Source: an uncultured Verrucomicrobiota bacterium
Lineage (GTDB): Bacteria > Verrucomicrobiota > Verrucomicrobiia > Limisphaerales > UBA9464
Direction: 5' to 3'
DNA length: 64,000 nucleotides
Assembly: GCA_903907995.1 (NCBI GenBank)
Contig: CAIVQH010000002.1
Coordinates: 1 to 64,000 of the forward strand
The notes under the pieces were generated by a model. That model was not told the origin of the DNA. It worked only from the letters and a program-made list of their open reading frames with translations, and searched no databases. The position numbers and the translations under genes are program-made. Shown piece after piece: positions 44,084 through 53,692 of the stretch. Position 1 is the first letter of the stretch; the number at the start of each line of letters is the position of its first letter.

Positions 44084-45439
44084 CTACTCGTAACGCAACG
44101 CCTGAATGGGATCGAGGCTGGCGGCCTTGAAGGCGGGGATGAGGCCGGCGAGGATGCCGACGAAGGCGCTGAAGGCCACGCCCACGAGCATGGCCGCCGG
44201 CGTAATGATGGGTGTGTTGGCCGAGGGCGTGAGCGCCTGCAGCACCTGCACAAAGCCATAGCTGGCACCCACCCCGAGCACCGCGCCCACGAGCGAGACC
44301 ACGACGCTCTCCACGAGAATCTGCGTGAAGATGTCGAAGCCGGTGGCCCCGATCGCCTTGCAGGTGCCGATCTCGCGGATGCGCTCGTTGATGCTGGCCA
44401 GCATGATGTTCATGATGCCAATGCCACCGACCAGGAGGCTGATGGCCGCGATGATGCCACCGCTCAGCCGGGCATTCTGGATCTGCTTGTTGATGTTCTC
44501 GAGCTGGTTTTCCTGCGTCTGGAAGGTGAAATCCTCGATGCCGCGGTGGGTGATGAGCAGGACATTACGGGCCTGCTGGATGGCCGGTTCCAGCATGTCG
44601 AGGCTGGCGACCTTGATGTCGATATCGGTCAGGCGCGGATCAGGCACGCCGTTCAGGTCGCCCACGGCACGGAACTTCACCCAGGCGGTGTTCAGCGGGA
44701 TGTAAATGGTGTTGTTCTTCGACCAGAAGGCCCAGCCGCCCTTGCGGCCCCAACCCGTCTGCCGTTTCGGTCCCGACTTCTGCTTGTTGCCCTCCTTGGC
44801 GATCCGGGCCTTTTCCTTGATCTCCGCCTCGCTCATGTACTGCATGAACATGCCGATGATCGTGAATGGCTGGCCATTGATCAGGATTTCTTCGCCGATG
44901 GGGATGATCTCGTGGCCGACCTCCTCGGGCTTGCCGAACAGCTCATCGCGGATGCCGGTGCCGATGACGCAGACGCTGCGGGCCTCCTCCTCGTCGATCG
45001 CATTGAAAAAGCGCCCGTGCGCGAGCGTGTGGAGGTTCATGTCGAGCACGGCCGGCCACGCGCCCATCAGCACGGCGGGACGGGTGCGCTTTTCGCCCCG
45101 GGTGGCGGTGGCATCCTCGATTTCCATCGCCGGGGAAACGAGCCGGATGAGCGGCGCGCTGCGCCGAAGGGCCTCGACATCCAGCATGGTGCGACCGGGG
45201 GCCTGGTCGGCGAGGTGATCCTGCCAGTCGGGCACGTCCTGGATGCGCAGCAGCACCTTGTCCACGCCGCCCATGGCGACCATGGTCTCCTTCATGCCGT
45301 TTTCCATGCCCTTGATGATGGCCGCCATGCCCACCAGCGACGCCACGCCCAGGATGATCCCGAGCATGGTCAGCAGGCTCCGGAACTTGTGCGTCCAGAT
45401 TTCCTTCAGACCAATGATGATGGTGTTGAGGAGATTCAT
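44084..45439 (-). CDS. MacB/FtsX-type ABC permease, second of two
   Basis: The 451-residue protein has the MacB-permease layout: an N-terminal membrane segment (HKFRSLLTMLGIILGVASLV), a large periplasmic domain (about residues 45-310), then three membrane helices starting with the family motif ASINERIREIGTCKAIGATG. It lacks an ATPase domain. It is paralogous to the permease just upstream (45476-46861), which ends 36 bases before this start, so the two may form a heterodimer. ATPase and adaptor genes lie upstream in the same run. The likely role is export or extraction of a lipidic, peptide or macrolide-like substrate. Confidence 0.88.
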   Translation of the reverse strand: MNLLNTIIIGLKEIWTHKFRSLLTMLGIILGVASLVGMAAIIKGMENGMKETMVAMGGVDKVLLRIQDVPDWQDHLADQAPGRTMLDVEALRRSAPLIRLVSPAMEIEDATATRGEKRTRPAVLMGAWPAVLDMNLHTLAHGRFFNAIDEEEARSVCVIGTGIRDELFGKPEEVGHEIIPIGEEILINGQPFTIIGMFMQYMSEAEIKEKARIAKEGNKQKSGPKRQTGWGRKGGWAFWSKNNTIYIPLNTAWVKFRAVGDLNGVPDPRLTDIDIKVASLDMLEPAIQQARNVLLITHRGIEDFTFQTQENQLENINKQIQNARLSGGIIAAISLLVGGIGIMNIMLASINERIREIGTCKAIGATGFDIFTQILVESVVVSLVGAVLGVGASYGFVQVLQALTPSANTPIITPAAMLVGVAFSAFVGILAGLIPAFKAASLDPIQALRYE

Positions 45440-45475
45440 GCGGCGACCGGCGCGGCCCTCCGTTGACGTGGCGGC

Positions 45476-46861
45476 TTAGTCATAGCGGAGGGATTGGATG
45501 ACGTTCATGCGGGCCGCCTTGAGGGCGGGGATGAGACCGGCCAGGACCCCGATGATCAGACTGGCGCCGAAGGCGAACGCCATGGAACCGATTGTGATGA
45601 TGGGGGCGTTGTCCGTCGGCGTGAACGAGACGATCAGGTGGATCAGGCCGTAGCTGGTGACCAGCCCGGTCAGGCCGCCGACAAAGGCGATGACGGTGCT
45701 CTCGACGACGATCTGCGTGAAGATGTCGAGCCCGCCCGCGCCGACGGCCTTGCGGATGCCGATCTCGCGGATGCGTTCGCTGATGCTGGCGAGCATGATG
45801 TTCATGATGCCGATGCCGCCGACGAGCAGGCTGATGCCGGCGATGAGCCCGCCGCTGAGCCTGGCATTGTGGATGAACGTGTTGATCTGTTCCGCCCAGT
45901 CCTCCTGCGTGCGCAGGGTGAAATCCTCGATGCCACGATGGCGCACCATCATGATGTTACGGATCTCGGTGAGTGCGAGGTCCAGCTTGGAGATGTCGCG
46001 GATCTTGATCTCCATCTCGCTGAGCCGCGGTTCCGGCGGCAGATTGGTCTGGCCGGAGCGCAGCTTGATCCAGGCGCTGTTGAGCGGCAGGTACACGGTG
46101 TTGTTCTTCATCCGGAAGGCGAAGCTGCCGCCACGGTTGCCATTCCAGCCACGGCTGCGTTTCGGTCCGCTGACCCGGTTGGTCAGGCCCAGCGCGCGTT
46201 TCTGCGCCTCCTCGGCCAGGCGCACTTCACGGATTTTGCGGTCCTGCTCGCTCTCGTAATGCTGGAACATCCCGATGATCGTGAAGGGCGAGCCGCCGAT
46301 GTTCATCGTCTGGCCGACGGGATTGATGTCCTGCCCGGTCTCCTCGGGGCTGCCAAAGAGTCCGTCGCGCACGCCGGTGCCGATGACGCAGACGCTGCGG
46401 GCCAGTTCGTCGTCGTACGCGGTGAACATGCGGCCATGCTCGATGGTGTGTTCCATGATCTGGGCCTGCACCGGCCACACGCCGGCGATGTTCCAGGTGC
46501 GGTAAACCTTGCCGTTGGCGCTCAGGGTCGGCTGGGGTTCGAGCCGCATTTCGGGTGAGACCGTGAGCACCTCCGGAGCGCTGCGCTGGAGCGCATACAC
46601 GTCGCTCAGGGTCACGCCAGTGGCAAAGTCGCGCAGGTTGCGCTGTTCGACCGGCACGGGCTGTGCCTCGATACGGACCTTCTCCACGCCACCAACGGCA
46701 ATGAGCGCTTCCCGGGAACCGCGCTCCATGCCTTCCACCAGCGCGCTCATGGCGATGAGGGAGGACACGCCGAGGATAATCCCGAGCATGGTCAGCAGGC
46801 TCCGGAACTTGTGCGCCCAGATTTCCTTCAGGCCAACGACGATGGCGTTGAACAAACTCAT
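45476..46861 (-). CDS. MacB/FtsX-type ABC permease, first of two
   Basis: ATG 46861 (MSLFNAIVVGLKEIWAHKF) gives 461 residues and aligns with the start of its paralogue; the open frame further upstream is low-complexity and rejected. It shows the N-terminal helix RSLLTMLGIILGVSSLIAMS, a periplasmic MacB core, and C-terminal helices beginning ASISERIREIGIRKAVGAGG. It lies 115 bases after the ATPase gene and is followed by the second permease. The gene run adaptor-ATPase-permease-permease is a MacAB-like tripartite exporter with split subunits. Confidence 0.88.
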   Translation of the reverse strand: MSLFNAIVVGLKEIWAHKFRSLLTMLGIILGVSSLIAMSALVEGMERGSREALIAVGGVEKVRIEAQPVPVEQRNLRDFATGVTLSDVYALQRSAPEVLTVSPEMRLEPQPTLSANGKVYRTWNIAGVWPVQAQIMEHTIEHGRMFTAYDDELARSVCVIGTGVRDGLFGSPEETGQDINPVGQTMNIGGSPFTIIGMFQHYESEQDRKIREVRLAEEAQKRALGLTNRVSGPKRSRGWNGNRGGSFAFRMKNNTVYLPLNSAWIKLRSGQTNLPPEPRLSEMEIKIRDISKLDLALTEIRNIMMVRHRGIEDFTLRTQEDWAEQINTFIHNARLSGGLIAGISLLVGGIGIMNIMLASISERIREIGIRKAVGAGGLDIFTQIVVESTVIAFVGGLTGLVTSYGLIHLIVSFTPTDNAPIITIGSMAFAFGASLIIGVLAGLIPALKAARMNVIQSLRYD

Positions 46862-46976
46862 CGTGAAAAGCGCGGAGCGGGGAGCGGGGAGCGAGGAGCC
46901 AAAGCGGTCGGCAGCCCAGGGCTGCCGGTGCCGGCGGGAAGGAGCGGGCCGACTTTGAAATGGATCGGGGGACGGT

Positions 46977-47735
<759 letters not shown>

Positions 47736-47798
47736 GGTAGGTAAAGAGGATCGTGCGGATGCTCGCGGTAATGCCCCTAAAGAGGCGTGGCGGGATGC

Positions 47799-48938
47799 TC
47801 AGAGGCGGGTGACGCCCACCTTCTTGTCGGACTTGATGGCCGTCTTGGTCTTGTCTTCCAACGAGACGACATCACCGGCTTTCAGGCCGCTGGTAACTTC
47901 CGCGAAGAAATAGTCGCTGACCCCGATGGTGATGATCCGGCGCACCCAGTCGTCCCCGCTTTTCACGAAGGCGAAGCGCTCCTGCTGCTTGGACTCCTGA
48001 TTGTACTCCGTAAAGATGGCGGCGAGAGGGGCGGCTACCACGTTGGCCGCGCTGGCCACCGGGATCGAAATGTTGGCGGTCATGCCGGGGCGGACACGGC
48101 GGTCCACGTCGCGCAGCAGGATGCGGGCGGCGAAGCCCTTGATGCTGTTCTTGATCGTCGCCTGCGGGGCCAGTCGTTCGACCTTGCCGACAATCTTCAG
48201 GCCGGGAACCGCCTCGACGGAAACGTCCACATCCTGATCCATGTGCAGACGGGTGACGTCGGCCTGGTTGATGTGGGCGTTGATGATGAGGTCGTTCAGA
48301 TTGGCAATCGTGAGCACCTCGGTGCCGGCATTGAAACCGGCCGACCCGCTGACGGCCTGGCCGGCGGAGACTGGACGGGTGAGTACGGTGCAGTCAAAAG
48401 GCGCCGTAACGCGGGTCTTAAGAAGCTGGTACTCAATGAGATCGAGCGCCTTTTCGGCATTGTCCAAGCTGTTCTTGCCGAGATCAAACGAGGTCTTGGC
48501 GTCGTCAAAGACCTCCTGGGCAACGAGATGGGATTTGAACAGCTCCTCGGCGCGGCGGTAATTGCGTTCGGCCTGTTGCAGTTCGAGCTTGGTGCGCTCG
48601 ATCGCGTTCTTCTGGGAGGCCTGCTGGATGCGCAGGTCGCGGTCGTCCAGTTGGAACAGCAGTTCGCCACTCTTCACCACGTCACCGACGTCCACGGGCA
48701 GCTTGTCGATCTTGCCGTTGACCTCGGGACGGACGCTGACCTGGTCGGCCGGGACGATTTCACCGGCGGCACTGACCGCAAAACTGATGTTTCGCGTCTC
48801 CACCGTGGCTTCCGTCGGACGCGCGTTGGCCGCAGCTTCCGCGACCTTGGCGGCCTCCTGCTTCTGCCAGGTTTTCCAGCCGAACCAGCCGCCCCCGGCC
48901 AGTACCAGCAATCCCAAAATGGCTCCCAACAATTTCAT
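47799..48938 (-). CDS. Periplasmic adaptor (MacA/HlyD-type membrane fusion protein)
   Basis: The 379-residue protein starts with one membrane anchor (MKLLGAILGLLVLAGGGWFG). A biotinyl-lipoyl-like half motif follows (VRPEVNGKIDKLPVDVGDVV), then an alpha-helical hairpin (about residues 100-165), a second lipoyl half (ALKTRVTAPFDCTVLTRPVS in essence) and beta-barrel/membrane-proximal domains. In MacAB systems this subunit links the inner-membrane transporter to a TolC-type outer-membrane channel. No TolC gene is in the window. As first gene of the adaptor-ATPase-permease-permease run it probably carries the operon promoter. Confidence 0.92.
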   Translation of the reverse strand: MKLLGAILGLLVLAGGGWFGWKTWQKQEAAKVAEAAANARPTEATVETRNISFAVSAAGEIVPADQVSVRPEVNGKIDKLPVDVGDVVKSGELLFQLDDRDLRIQQASQKNAIERTKLELQQAERNYRRAEELFKSHLVAQEVFDDAKTSFDLGKNSLDNAEKALDLIEYQLLKTRVTAPFDCTVLTRPVSAGQAVSGSAGFNAGTEVLTIANLNDLIINAHINQADVTRLHMDQDVDVSVEAVPGLKIVGKVERLAPQATIKNSIKGFAARILLRDVDRRVRPGMTANISIPVASAANVVAAPLAAIFTEYNQESKQQERFAFVKSGDDWVRRIITIGVSDYFFAEVTSGLKAGDVVSLEDKTKTAIKSDKKVGVTRL

Positions 48939-49044
48939 GCGTGTGACGTGACCCTAGACTAGCGTTAATACGTAGACGTGCAATCTATGTCTGCAACCGG
49001 CGTTGTGTCGCAACGGCCGGCCAGGCAATCCTTTCCGGACTGAC

Positions 49045-50301
49045 ATGTCGCTTCTGGAATTCATCCCGATTTTGGCCGCCGTGCTGATTCTAGCCCGTTG
49101 GGGGGCGGAAAGTTGGCTCGCCCTCCTCAACCGTCGCCATGTGCGGGCCCATGCGGGCGAGGTGCCGGCAGCCTTTCGGGGCACGGTGGATGACGCGACC
49201 TATGCGAAATCGGTCGATTATACGCTGGCCCGCTCGCGTTTCGGCCTGGCCGAGGAGGGCTGGGGGACGCTGGTGCTGCTGGCGGTGCTGTTCACCGGAC
49301 TGCTACCACTGAGTCTGGGTTGGATTCGGGGCCTGTGGGGCAATTCCGCCTGGGCGGACGCGGGCTGGCTGTTCGCGGTGGGGGTGGCGCTGTCGGTGCC
49401 GGGGTTGCCCTTTGACTGGTGGGGCCAGTTCCGGCTGGAAGAGCGCTTTGGTTTCAACACCACCACACTGGGAACCTGGCTGCTGGACCGCGTGAAGGGG
49501 CTGCTGCTCGGCGTCGTGCTGGGCTATCCGCTGCTGGTACTCATCCTTAAGCTGGTGGGCTGGATGGGGGATCGGTGGTGGGTTTGGGCCTGGCTGGTAT
49601 TGATGGGCTTCCAACTGGTCATGATGGTCCTGGCGCCGGTGGTGATCCTGCCGCTGTTCAATAAGCTGACGCCGTTGCCGGACGGGCCGCTGCAGGAACG
49701 CCTCCTGAAACTGGGTGAGCGCACGGGTTTTTCCGCCAAAACCATCCTGGTGATGGACGGCAGCAAACGTTCCCGCCATTCCAACGCCTTTTTCACCGGC
49801 TTCGGCCGTTTCCGGAAGATTGTGCTCTTCGACACGCTGATCTCGCAGCTCAGCGAACCGGAGCTGGAGGCCGTGCTGGCTCATGAGGTCGGCCACTACA
49901 AAAAGGGTCATATTCCCAAGATGCTGGCGTGGGCGGCCCTGAGTTCGCTGGTGGCCTTCGCGGTAATCGCGTGGCTGGCGAAGCAGGCGTGGTTTACGGC
50001 GGCCTTTGGCTTCCGCGCCGATCAGGGACTGGCGCCTGCACTGCTGCTGTTCGCCCTGCTGAGTGGCACGGTCACCTTCTGGACCTCGCCGCTGATGAAC
50101 TTCTCGTCCCGCAAGCACGAGTACGAGGCCGACGCCTACGCCGCCCAGGCCATGGGTGAAACCATCTCGCTGAAGGGTGCCCTGCGAAAGCTGACGGAGA
50201 AGAACCTGTCCAACCTGACGCCCCATCCGTGGTTCAGCGCGTGGCATTACTCGCATCCGACCCTGCTGGAGCGGGAGACGGCGTTGGAACGGGCTGCGTA
50301 G
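49045..50301 (+). CDS. M48 family membrane metalloprotease (Ste24/CAAX type)
   Basis: ATG 49045 gives 418 residues. Several membrane helices precede the zinc motif HEVGH (near residue 280), and a third ligand glutamate lies in KHEYEADAYAAQAMGE. The N-terminal Peptidase_M48_N-like region contains FDWWGQFRLEERFGFNTTTL and LAPVVILPLFNKLTPLPDGP, typical of Ste24-like CAAX proteases, and the C-terminal WHYSHPTLLERETAL fits the same group. It probably acts in membrane protein quality control. It is divergent from the adaptor gene and followed by a cluster of palindromic repeats. Confidence 0.93.
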   Translation: MSLLEFIPILAAVLILARWGAESWLALLNRRHVRAHAGEVPAAFRGTVDDATYAKSVDYTLARSRFGLAEEGWGTLVLLAVLFTGLLPLSLGWIRGLWGNSAWADAGWLFAVGVALSVPGLPFDWWGQFRLEERFGFNTTTLGTWLLDRVKGLLLGVVLGYPLLVLILKLVGWMGDRWWVWAWLVLMGFQLVMMVLAPVVILPLFNKLTPLPDGPLQERLLKLGERTGFSAKTILVMDGSKRSRHSNAFFTGFGRFRKIVLFDTLISQLSEPELEAVLAHEVGHYKKGHIPKMLAWAALSSLVAFAVIAWLAKQAWFTAAFGFRADQGLAPALLLFALLSGTVTFWTSPLMNFSSRKHEYEADAYAAQAMGETISLKGALRKLTEKNLSNLTPHPWFSAWHYSHPTLLERETALERAA

Positions 50302-50363
50302 AGGCCGGATGGAGGGACCGAAATTTTTCCAGAAATGTCGGCCCAGAGTTTCAAATCGAAAAT

Positions 50364-50490
50364 AACCCAGCGCTGAAGCGCTGGGTACTCAGGTATCCAG
50401 CGGTCGAGTCCCGAAAGGGACGGCAGAATCTGTCGTCCCGCCGGGACTTGTTTCCAATCGGGCGTTCACCCAGCCATGAATGGCTGGGCT
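50364..50490. repeat. Cluster of REP-like palindromes
   Basis: Four palindromes lie in a row: AACCCAGCGCTGAAGCGCTGGGT context (50364-50386), GTCCCGAAAGGGAC (50408-50421), GTCCCGCCGGGAC (50435-50447) and the 22-base palindrome on CCCAGCCAT/ATGGCTGGG (50468-50490). The first and last share the ACCCAGC/GCTGGGT ends and the middle two share GTCCC/GGGAC, a layout like REP/BIME units mobilised by REP-associated tyrosine transposases. It sits between the convergent M48 protease and prepilin genes. No transposase is in the window. Confidence 0.7.
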
Positions 50491-50500
50491 ATTCTCGAAC

Positions 50501-50908
50501 TCACTTATCCGGAATGGTGATGGTACCGCCCGCCTCGATGGTCATCTTCGCCATTTTCAGGCGCGAATGGACCGTGGCGGTGGGCTGCTGTCCCACCGAG
50601 TTGATGTTGTAATCCTCGTCCACCACTTTGACGGGAAACTTTTCACCCTGAAAATACGGTGCCAGATCCGCCTCGGTCGGGGTGGCGTCGTCCCCCTTCT
50701 TATGATCCCCGGCCCACACCTGCTTCTGGGTGTCGATGGCGCGCAGGTTCATCACGATGGAATTGTACTTCGAGGAGGACAATGCGTTGGTGATGTTGGG
50801 GACGGCGACCATCGCCAGCATGCCGATGATCATGATCACGATCATGATCTCGATGAGGGTGAAGGCCGAGCGACGGGCCGAAGGGCGTACGGAAGGGCGA
50901 ACTTTCAT
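50501..50908 (-). CDS. Type II secretion/type IV pilus prepilin-like protein
   Basis: ATG 50908 (MKVRPSVRPSARRSAFTLIE) gives 135 residues. The class III-like leader is basic, then FTLIEIMIVIMIIGMLAMVA forms the conserved N-terminal helix with Phe+1 and Glu+5; residue -1 is Ala rather than the usual Gly. The C-terminal part has DYNINSVGQQPTA and ends TIEAGGTITIPDK, shared with the paralogue at 53298-53692. Such proteins are cleaved by prepilin peptidase and form pili or pseudopili. It is divergent from a PMT-like membrane protein gene, and its 5' leader is structured. Confidence 0.85.
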   Translation of the reverse strand: MKVRPSVRPSARRSAFTLIEIMIVIMIIGMLAMVAVPNITNALSSSKYNSIVMNLRAIDTQKQVWAGDHKKGDDATPTEADLAPYFQGEKFPVKVVDEDYNINSVGQQPTATVHSRLKMAKMTIEAGGTITIPDK

Positions 50909-50982
50909 GGCGATCTCGTTTTGCGGGTCCAACTGGGGACGACAGGAATCAACACCGCCGCCGGGCAAAGGTTGCACGGCGG
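50909..50982 (-). promoter_or_regulatory. Conserved structured 5' leader of prepilin gene (copy 1)
   Basis: On the minus strand CCGCCG (50982-50977) pairs with CGGCGG (50960-50955). Inside it GCAA (50975-50972) pairs with TTGC (50968-50965) around a CCT triloop, with CCGG unpaired on one side. Downstream follow TGTTGATTC and a small GTCC-N6-GGAC hairpin, then the ATG. The structure ends 46 bases before the start codon. The same layout occurs at 53693-53766 with a compensatory change in the outer stem. Confidence 0.6.
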
Positions 50983-51222
50983 CTTACGATTCCGGTTTCC
51001 GAGGCGCAAAATAGTGCGGATGCCGGCGGTTTCAAACTGCTTTTCTGCGAAGGCCACGGGGTGAGAAAGGGGCAGGGGTGCAGGGGTGCGAGGTAGGTCA
51101 CTCTTGCTCCCCCCCCCACCCTTTCTCCCCTGCTCCCCTGCTTTCTTTTCCCCTGCTCGTTCATTCCCACCAAGAATGGGGTTGTTTCACCCTTATGGAA
51201 GGGCTATTTCCTCCGGCCTTTG
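50983..51222. other. Divergent intergenic region with low-complexity C/G tracts
   Basis: No gene is seen. The right part holds a nine-C run (51109-51117) and repeated GCAGGGG units that are complementary to later CCCCTGC units, so the DNA can form a long imperfect hairpin. The left part contains the prepilin promoter candidate. Confidence 0.5.
51008..51035 (-). promoter_or_regulatory. Candidate sigma-70 promoter of prepilin gene
   Basis: On the minus strand TTGAAA (51035-51030) and TATTTT (51013-51008) are separated by 16 bases. A transcript would begin near 51001 and include the conserved leader hairpins. Confidence 0.45.
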
Positions 51223-53184
51223 ATGCGTCCGGGACACGATCGTTTTGCGGCCCGGCTGGCTCCGCTGGCCTGGCGGATCTGGCTGGCAATTGGCGTGGCA
51301 GCGACGCTGGCCGGCCTCGGCCTTTCCTGGCTGGGGCAGCTGAATGCCTTGGGATATGTCCTGGTGCTCGTGCTTGGTCTGGTTGCCGGTGTGCTGGTCT
51401 GGGGGGGGGGATTTCGGGACGGCCGGGTACGGCTGAAACCGCGTTGGCGACGTTTCCGCCGGCCAGCTCCGGCCGGTTTCCTGATCTTGAGCGCGGTCGC
51501 CCTGGTTGGCGGCGCACTGTATTCGCCGGTCAACTACGACACGCTCTGGTACCGGCTGCCCCGCGTGCTCCACTGGTTAGGGGAGGGGCGGTGGCACTGG
51601 ATTCACACGTACGAGCTGCGGTTCAACGTCATCGCCACGGGCATGGAATGGCTCTGGGCCCCGCTCGTCGCCTGGTCGCATTCCGACCGGCTGATCTTCC
51701 TGCCCAATTTTGCCGCGTTCCTGCTGTTGCCGGGGGCGGTGTTCAGCCTTTTCACCCGGCTGGGCGTCCGCCCGCGCATGGCGTGGTGGTGGATGTGGCT
51801 CCTGCCGGCCGGCTGGGTTTTTGCCATGCAGGCGGGCAGCGCCGCGAACGACTCCTACGCCGCCGTCTATGCGCTGCTGATGGTGGATTTCGCACTGCGC
51901 GCCCGCACGAGCGGCCGGGTCACGGAATGGTGGTGGGCGTTGCTGGCCATGGCCCTGCTGACCAACACCAAGCAGAGCAACATGCCGCTCGGACTTCTGT
52001 GGCTGATCGCCGCCCTGCCGGGAACAAGGTTGGCCCTGCGCCGGCCGTTTGGCACCCTGGCGGTGACCGTCATGGGGCTGATGGTGTCCGTGATCCCGGT
52101 GGTGGTGCAGAATCTCCTGCATACGGGCAACTGGATGGGCTGGTCCCGGGCGGAACAGACATGGGTTCCGCAATATCCTTTGGTCGCCGTGGTGGGAAAT
52201 TCGTTGCTCGTAACCCTGCACAACCTGTTGCCGCCATTTTTACCGTTCAGCAACCGGTGGAATGCGCTGGCTACGGTGTTCGGGGCCCGGTTTGACCCCT
52301 ACCTGCGGGGGTTTGAATTTTTTGGGCAGATGCCCAAAGTGTTCGATGAGGCGTCGGCGGGGCTCGGGCCATGTCTCATCATACTGGTTGCCGCCGCCTG
52401 GTTTCTGCGGTCAAAGGGCGAAAAGGCGAGCAGCGGGGGAGCTCCGACGTGGCTGAAGTGGTCGATGGCGGCGCTGATGCTGCTGTTCCTGGCGAAGATG
52501 GGGTGCCGGCAGCCGGCGCGCTACCTGGCGGCATATTATCCCTTCCTGCTGGTGGTGCTTGTGGCGGGAGGAGTGTCTGCCCGGATCGTTCGGCAACGGT
52601 GGTGGCAGTTTGTCGCCCTCGCCTCGGTCGCCTCCTCCATCCTGCTGCTGGCGCTTTCGAAACAGCGCCCCGTGCTGCCGACGCCCGGCTTGAACGGCTG
52701 GTTGGCCGGGCACTCGCCGGTGGGCGGCAAATTTTTCGCCCGCTGGCAGACCAAGCTGGAGGACAGCCTTGCACTGGGCGATCGCCTGGTGCCGTTTCAA
52801 CCCTGGCTCAAGGATACCAAAGTCGTTGGCTATGCTGCCTATACGATCGGCGAGCTGAAGCTGTGGGAACCCTACGGCAGCCGTCGGGTGGTGCATGTGC
52901 TCAATGCAGATTCGCCCGCCCAGCTTCGCGCCCAGGGAATCCGCTGGCTGGTGGTCGATGACATGGCCGCCGTCGTTGCCGGTGATCACGATGGGCTGGA
53001 TTGGGCGGCCCGGCATGAAGCCACCGTGGTGACGGCCTACCCCTTGAGCCCGGCCGAGGCCGCCGACCGCCGGATTCGTGGCGAGGTGCTGGACCTCGAG
53101 GCGCTGGCCTATCAAAAAGTAAAGCCCGGACAAAAATTGCCTCAGGATAATCTGTATCTGCTGGAGCTGAAGCCCGGCCCATGA
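51223..53184 (+). CDS. PMT-like multi-pass membrane glycosyltransferase-type protein
   Basis: The ATG at 51223 gives 654 residues with ten or more hydrophobic segments. After the first helices comes LYSPVNYDTLWYRLPRVLHW, an Asp in the first exported loop with aromatic surroundings as in GT-C/PMT-type transferases that use polyprenyl-phosphate sugars. The C-terminal ~150 residues form a soluble domain with WLKDTKVVGYAAYTIGELKL and WEPYGSRRVVHVL. It is a clear paralogue of 55455-57374. The sequence contains a run of ten G (51401-51410), where a length change would break the frame. It is divergent from a prepilin gene, so a role in surface or pilin glycosylation is possible but unproven. Confidence 0.75.
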   Translation: MRPGHDRFAARLAPLAWRIWLAIGVAATLAGLGLSWLGQLNALGYVLVLVLGLVAGVLVWGGGFRDGRVRLKPRWRRFRRPAPAGFLILSAVALVGGALYSPVNYDTLWYRLPRVLHWLGEGRWHWIHTYELRFNVIATGMEWLWAPLVAWSHSDRLIFLPNFAAFLLLPGAVFSLFTRLGVRPRMAWWWMWLLPAGWVFAMQAGSAANDSYAAVYALLMVDFALRARTSGRVTEWWWALLAMALLTNTKQSNMPLGLLWLIAALPGTRLALRRPFGTLAVTVMGLMVSVIPVVVQNLLHTGNWMGWSRAEQTWVPQYPLVAVVGNSLLVTLHNLLPPFLPFSNRWNALATVFGARFDPYLRGFEFFGQMPKVFDEASAGLGPCLIILVAAAWFLRSKGEKASSGGAPTWLKWSMAALMLLFLAKMGCRQPARYLAAYYPFLLVVLVAGGVSARIVRQRWWQFVALASVASSILLLALSKQRPVLPTPGLNGWLAGHSPVGGKFFARWQTKLEDSLALGDRLVPFQPWLKDTKVVGYAAYTIGELKLWEPYGSRRVVHVLNADSPAQLRAQGIRWLVVDDMAAVVAGDHDGLDWAARHEATVVTAYPLSPAEAADRRIRGEVLDLEALAYQKVKPGQKLPQDNLYLLELKPGP

Positions 53185-53297
53185 TTGAGGAATGGTGGGC
53201 CAGGCGCTCTCTGCTGTGACCCGACGCTACGGCCAAAATGATGCGGAGTGAAAGCCGAGCGCATTCTTTGTCCCCTCACTCTGGCCCTTACCCCCAT

Positions 53298-53692
53298 TTA
53301 CTTGTCCGGAATCGTGATCACGCCGTCCGCCTCGATGGTCGCGGTGGACATCTTGATGCGGGTGGGGGTGGTGGCGGTGGGTGGCTGGCCGACCGGGTTG
53401 ATGTGGTAGGTTTCGCCCAAGACTGCCGGCGGGAACCGGCCGTTCTGAAAATAGGGGAAAGATTGGCTTCGGTTGGCGTTTCGTTGTCCGCCTTCTTGCC
53501 CGTTGCCGCCCACAGATGCTTCTGGTTGTCGATGACACGGAGGTTTCGGACGATTGCCTTGTACCGAGCTGCAGAAAGGGAATTGCCGAGCTTGGGAATC
53601 GCCACCATGGCCAGCAGGCCAATGATAATGGTCACAAGCGTGATCTCGATGCAGGTGAAGCCCGGGCGGCGGGCCAGACGGCGGGCTTTCAT
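53298..53692 (-). pseudogene. Second prepilin-like gene with one-base frameshift
   Basis: The ATG at 53692 begins MKARRLARRPG followed by FTCIEITLVTIIIGLLAMVA, with Gly at -1 and Glu at +5. At 53454-53457 a run of four C (minus strand) shifts the frame after TPTEANLSP. One more C would continue as YFQNGRFPPAVLGETYHINP and end ATIEADGVITIPDK with stop at 53298, closely matching the intact paralogue at 50501-50908. Without correction the product runs into a Pro/Ser-rich tail. Either a true pseudogene, a phase-variable gene, or a homopolymer error. Confidence 0.8.
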
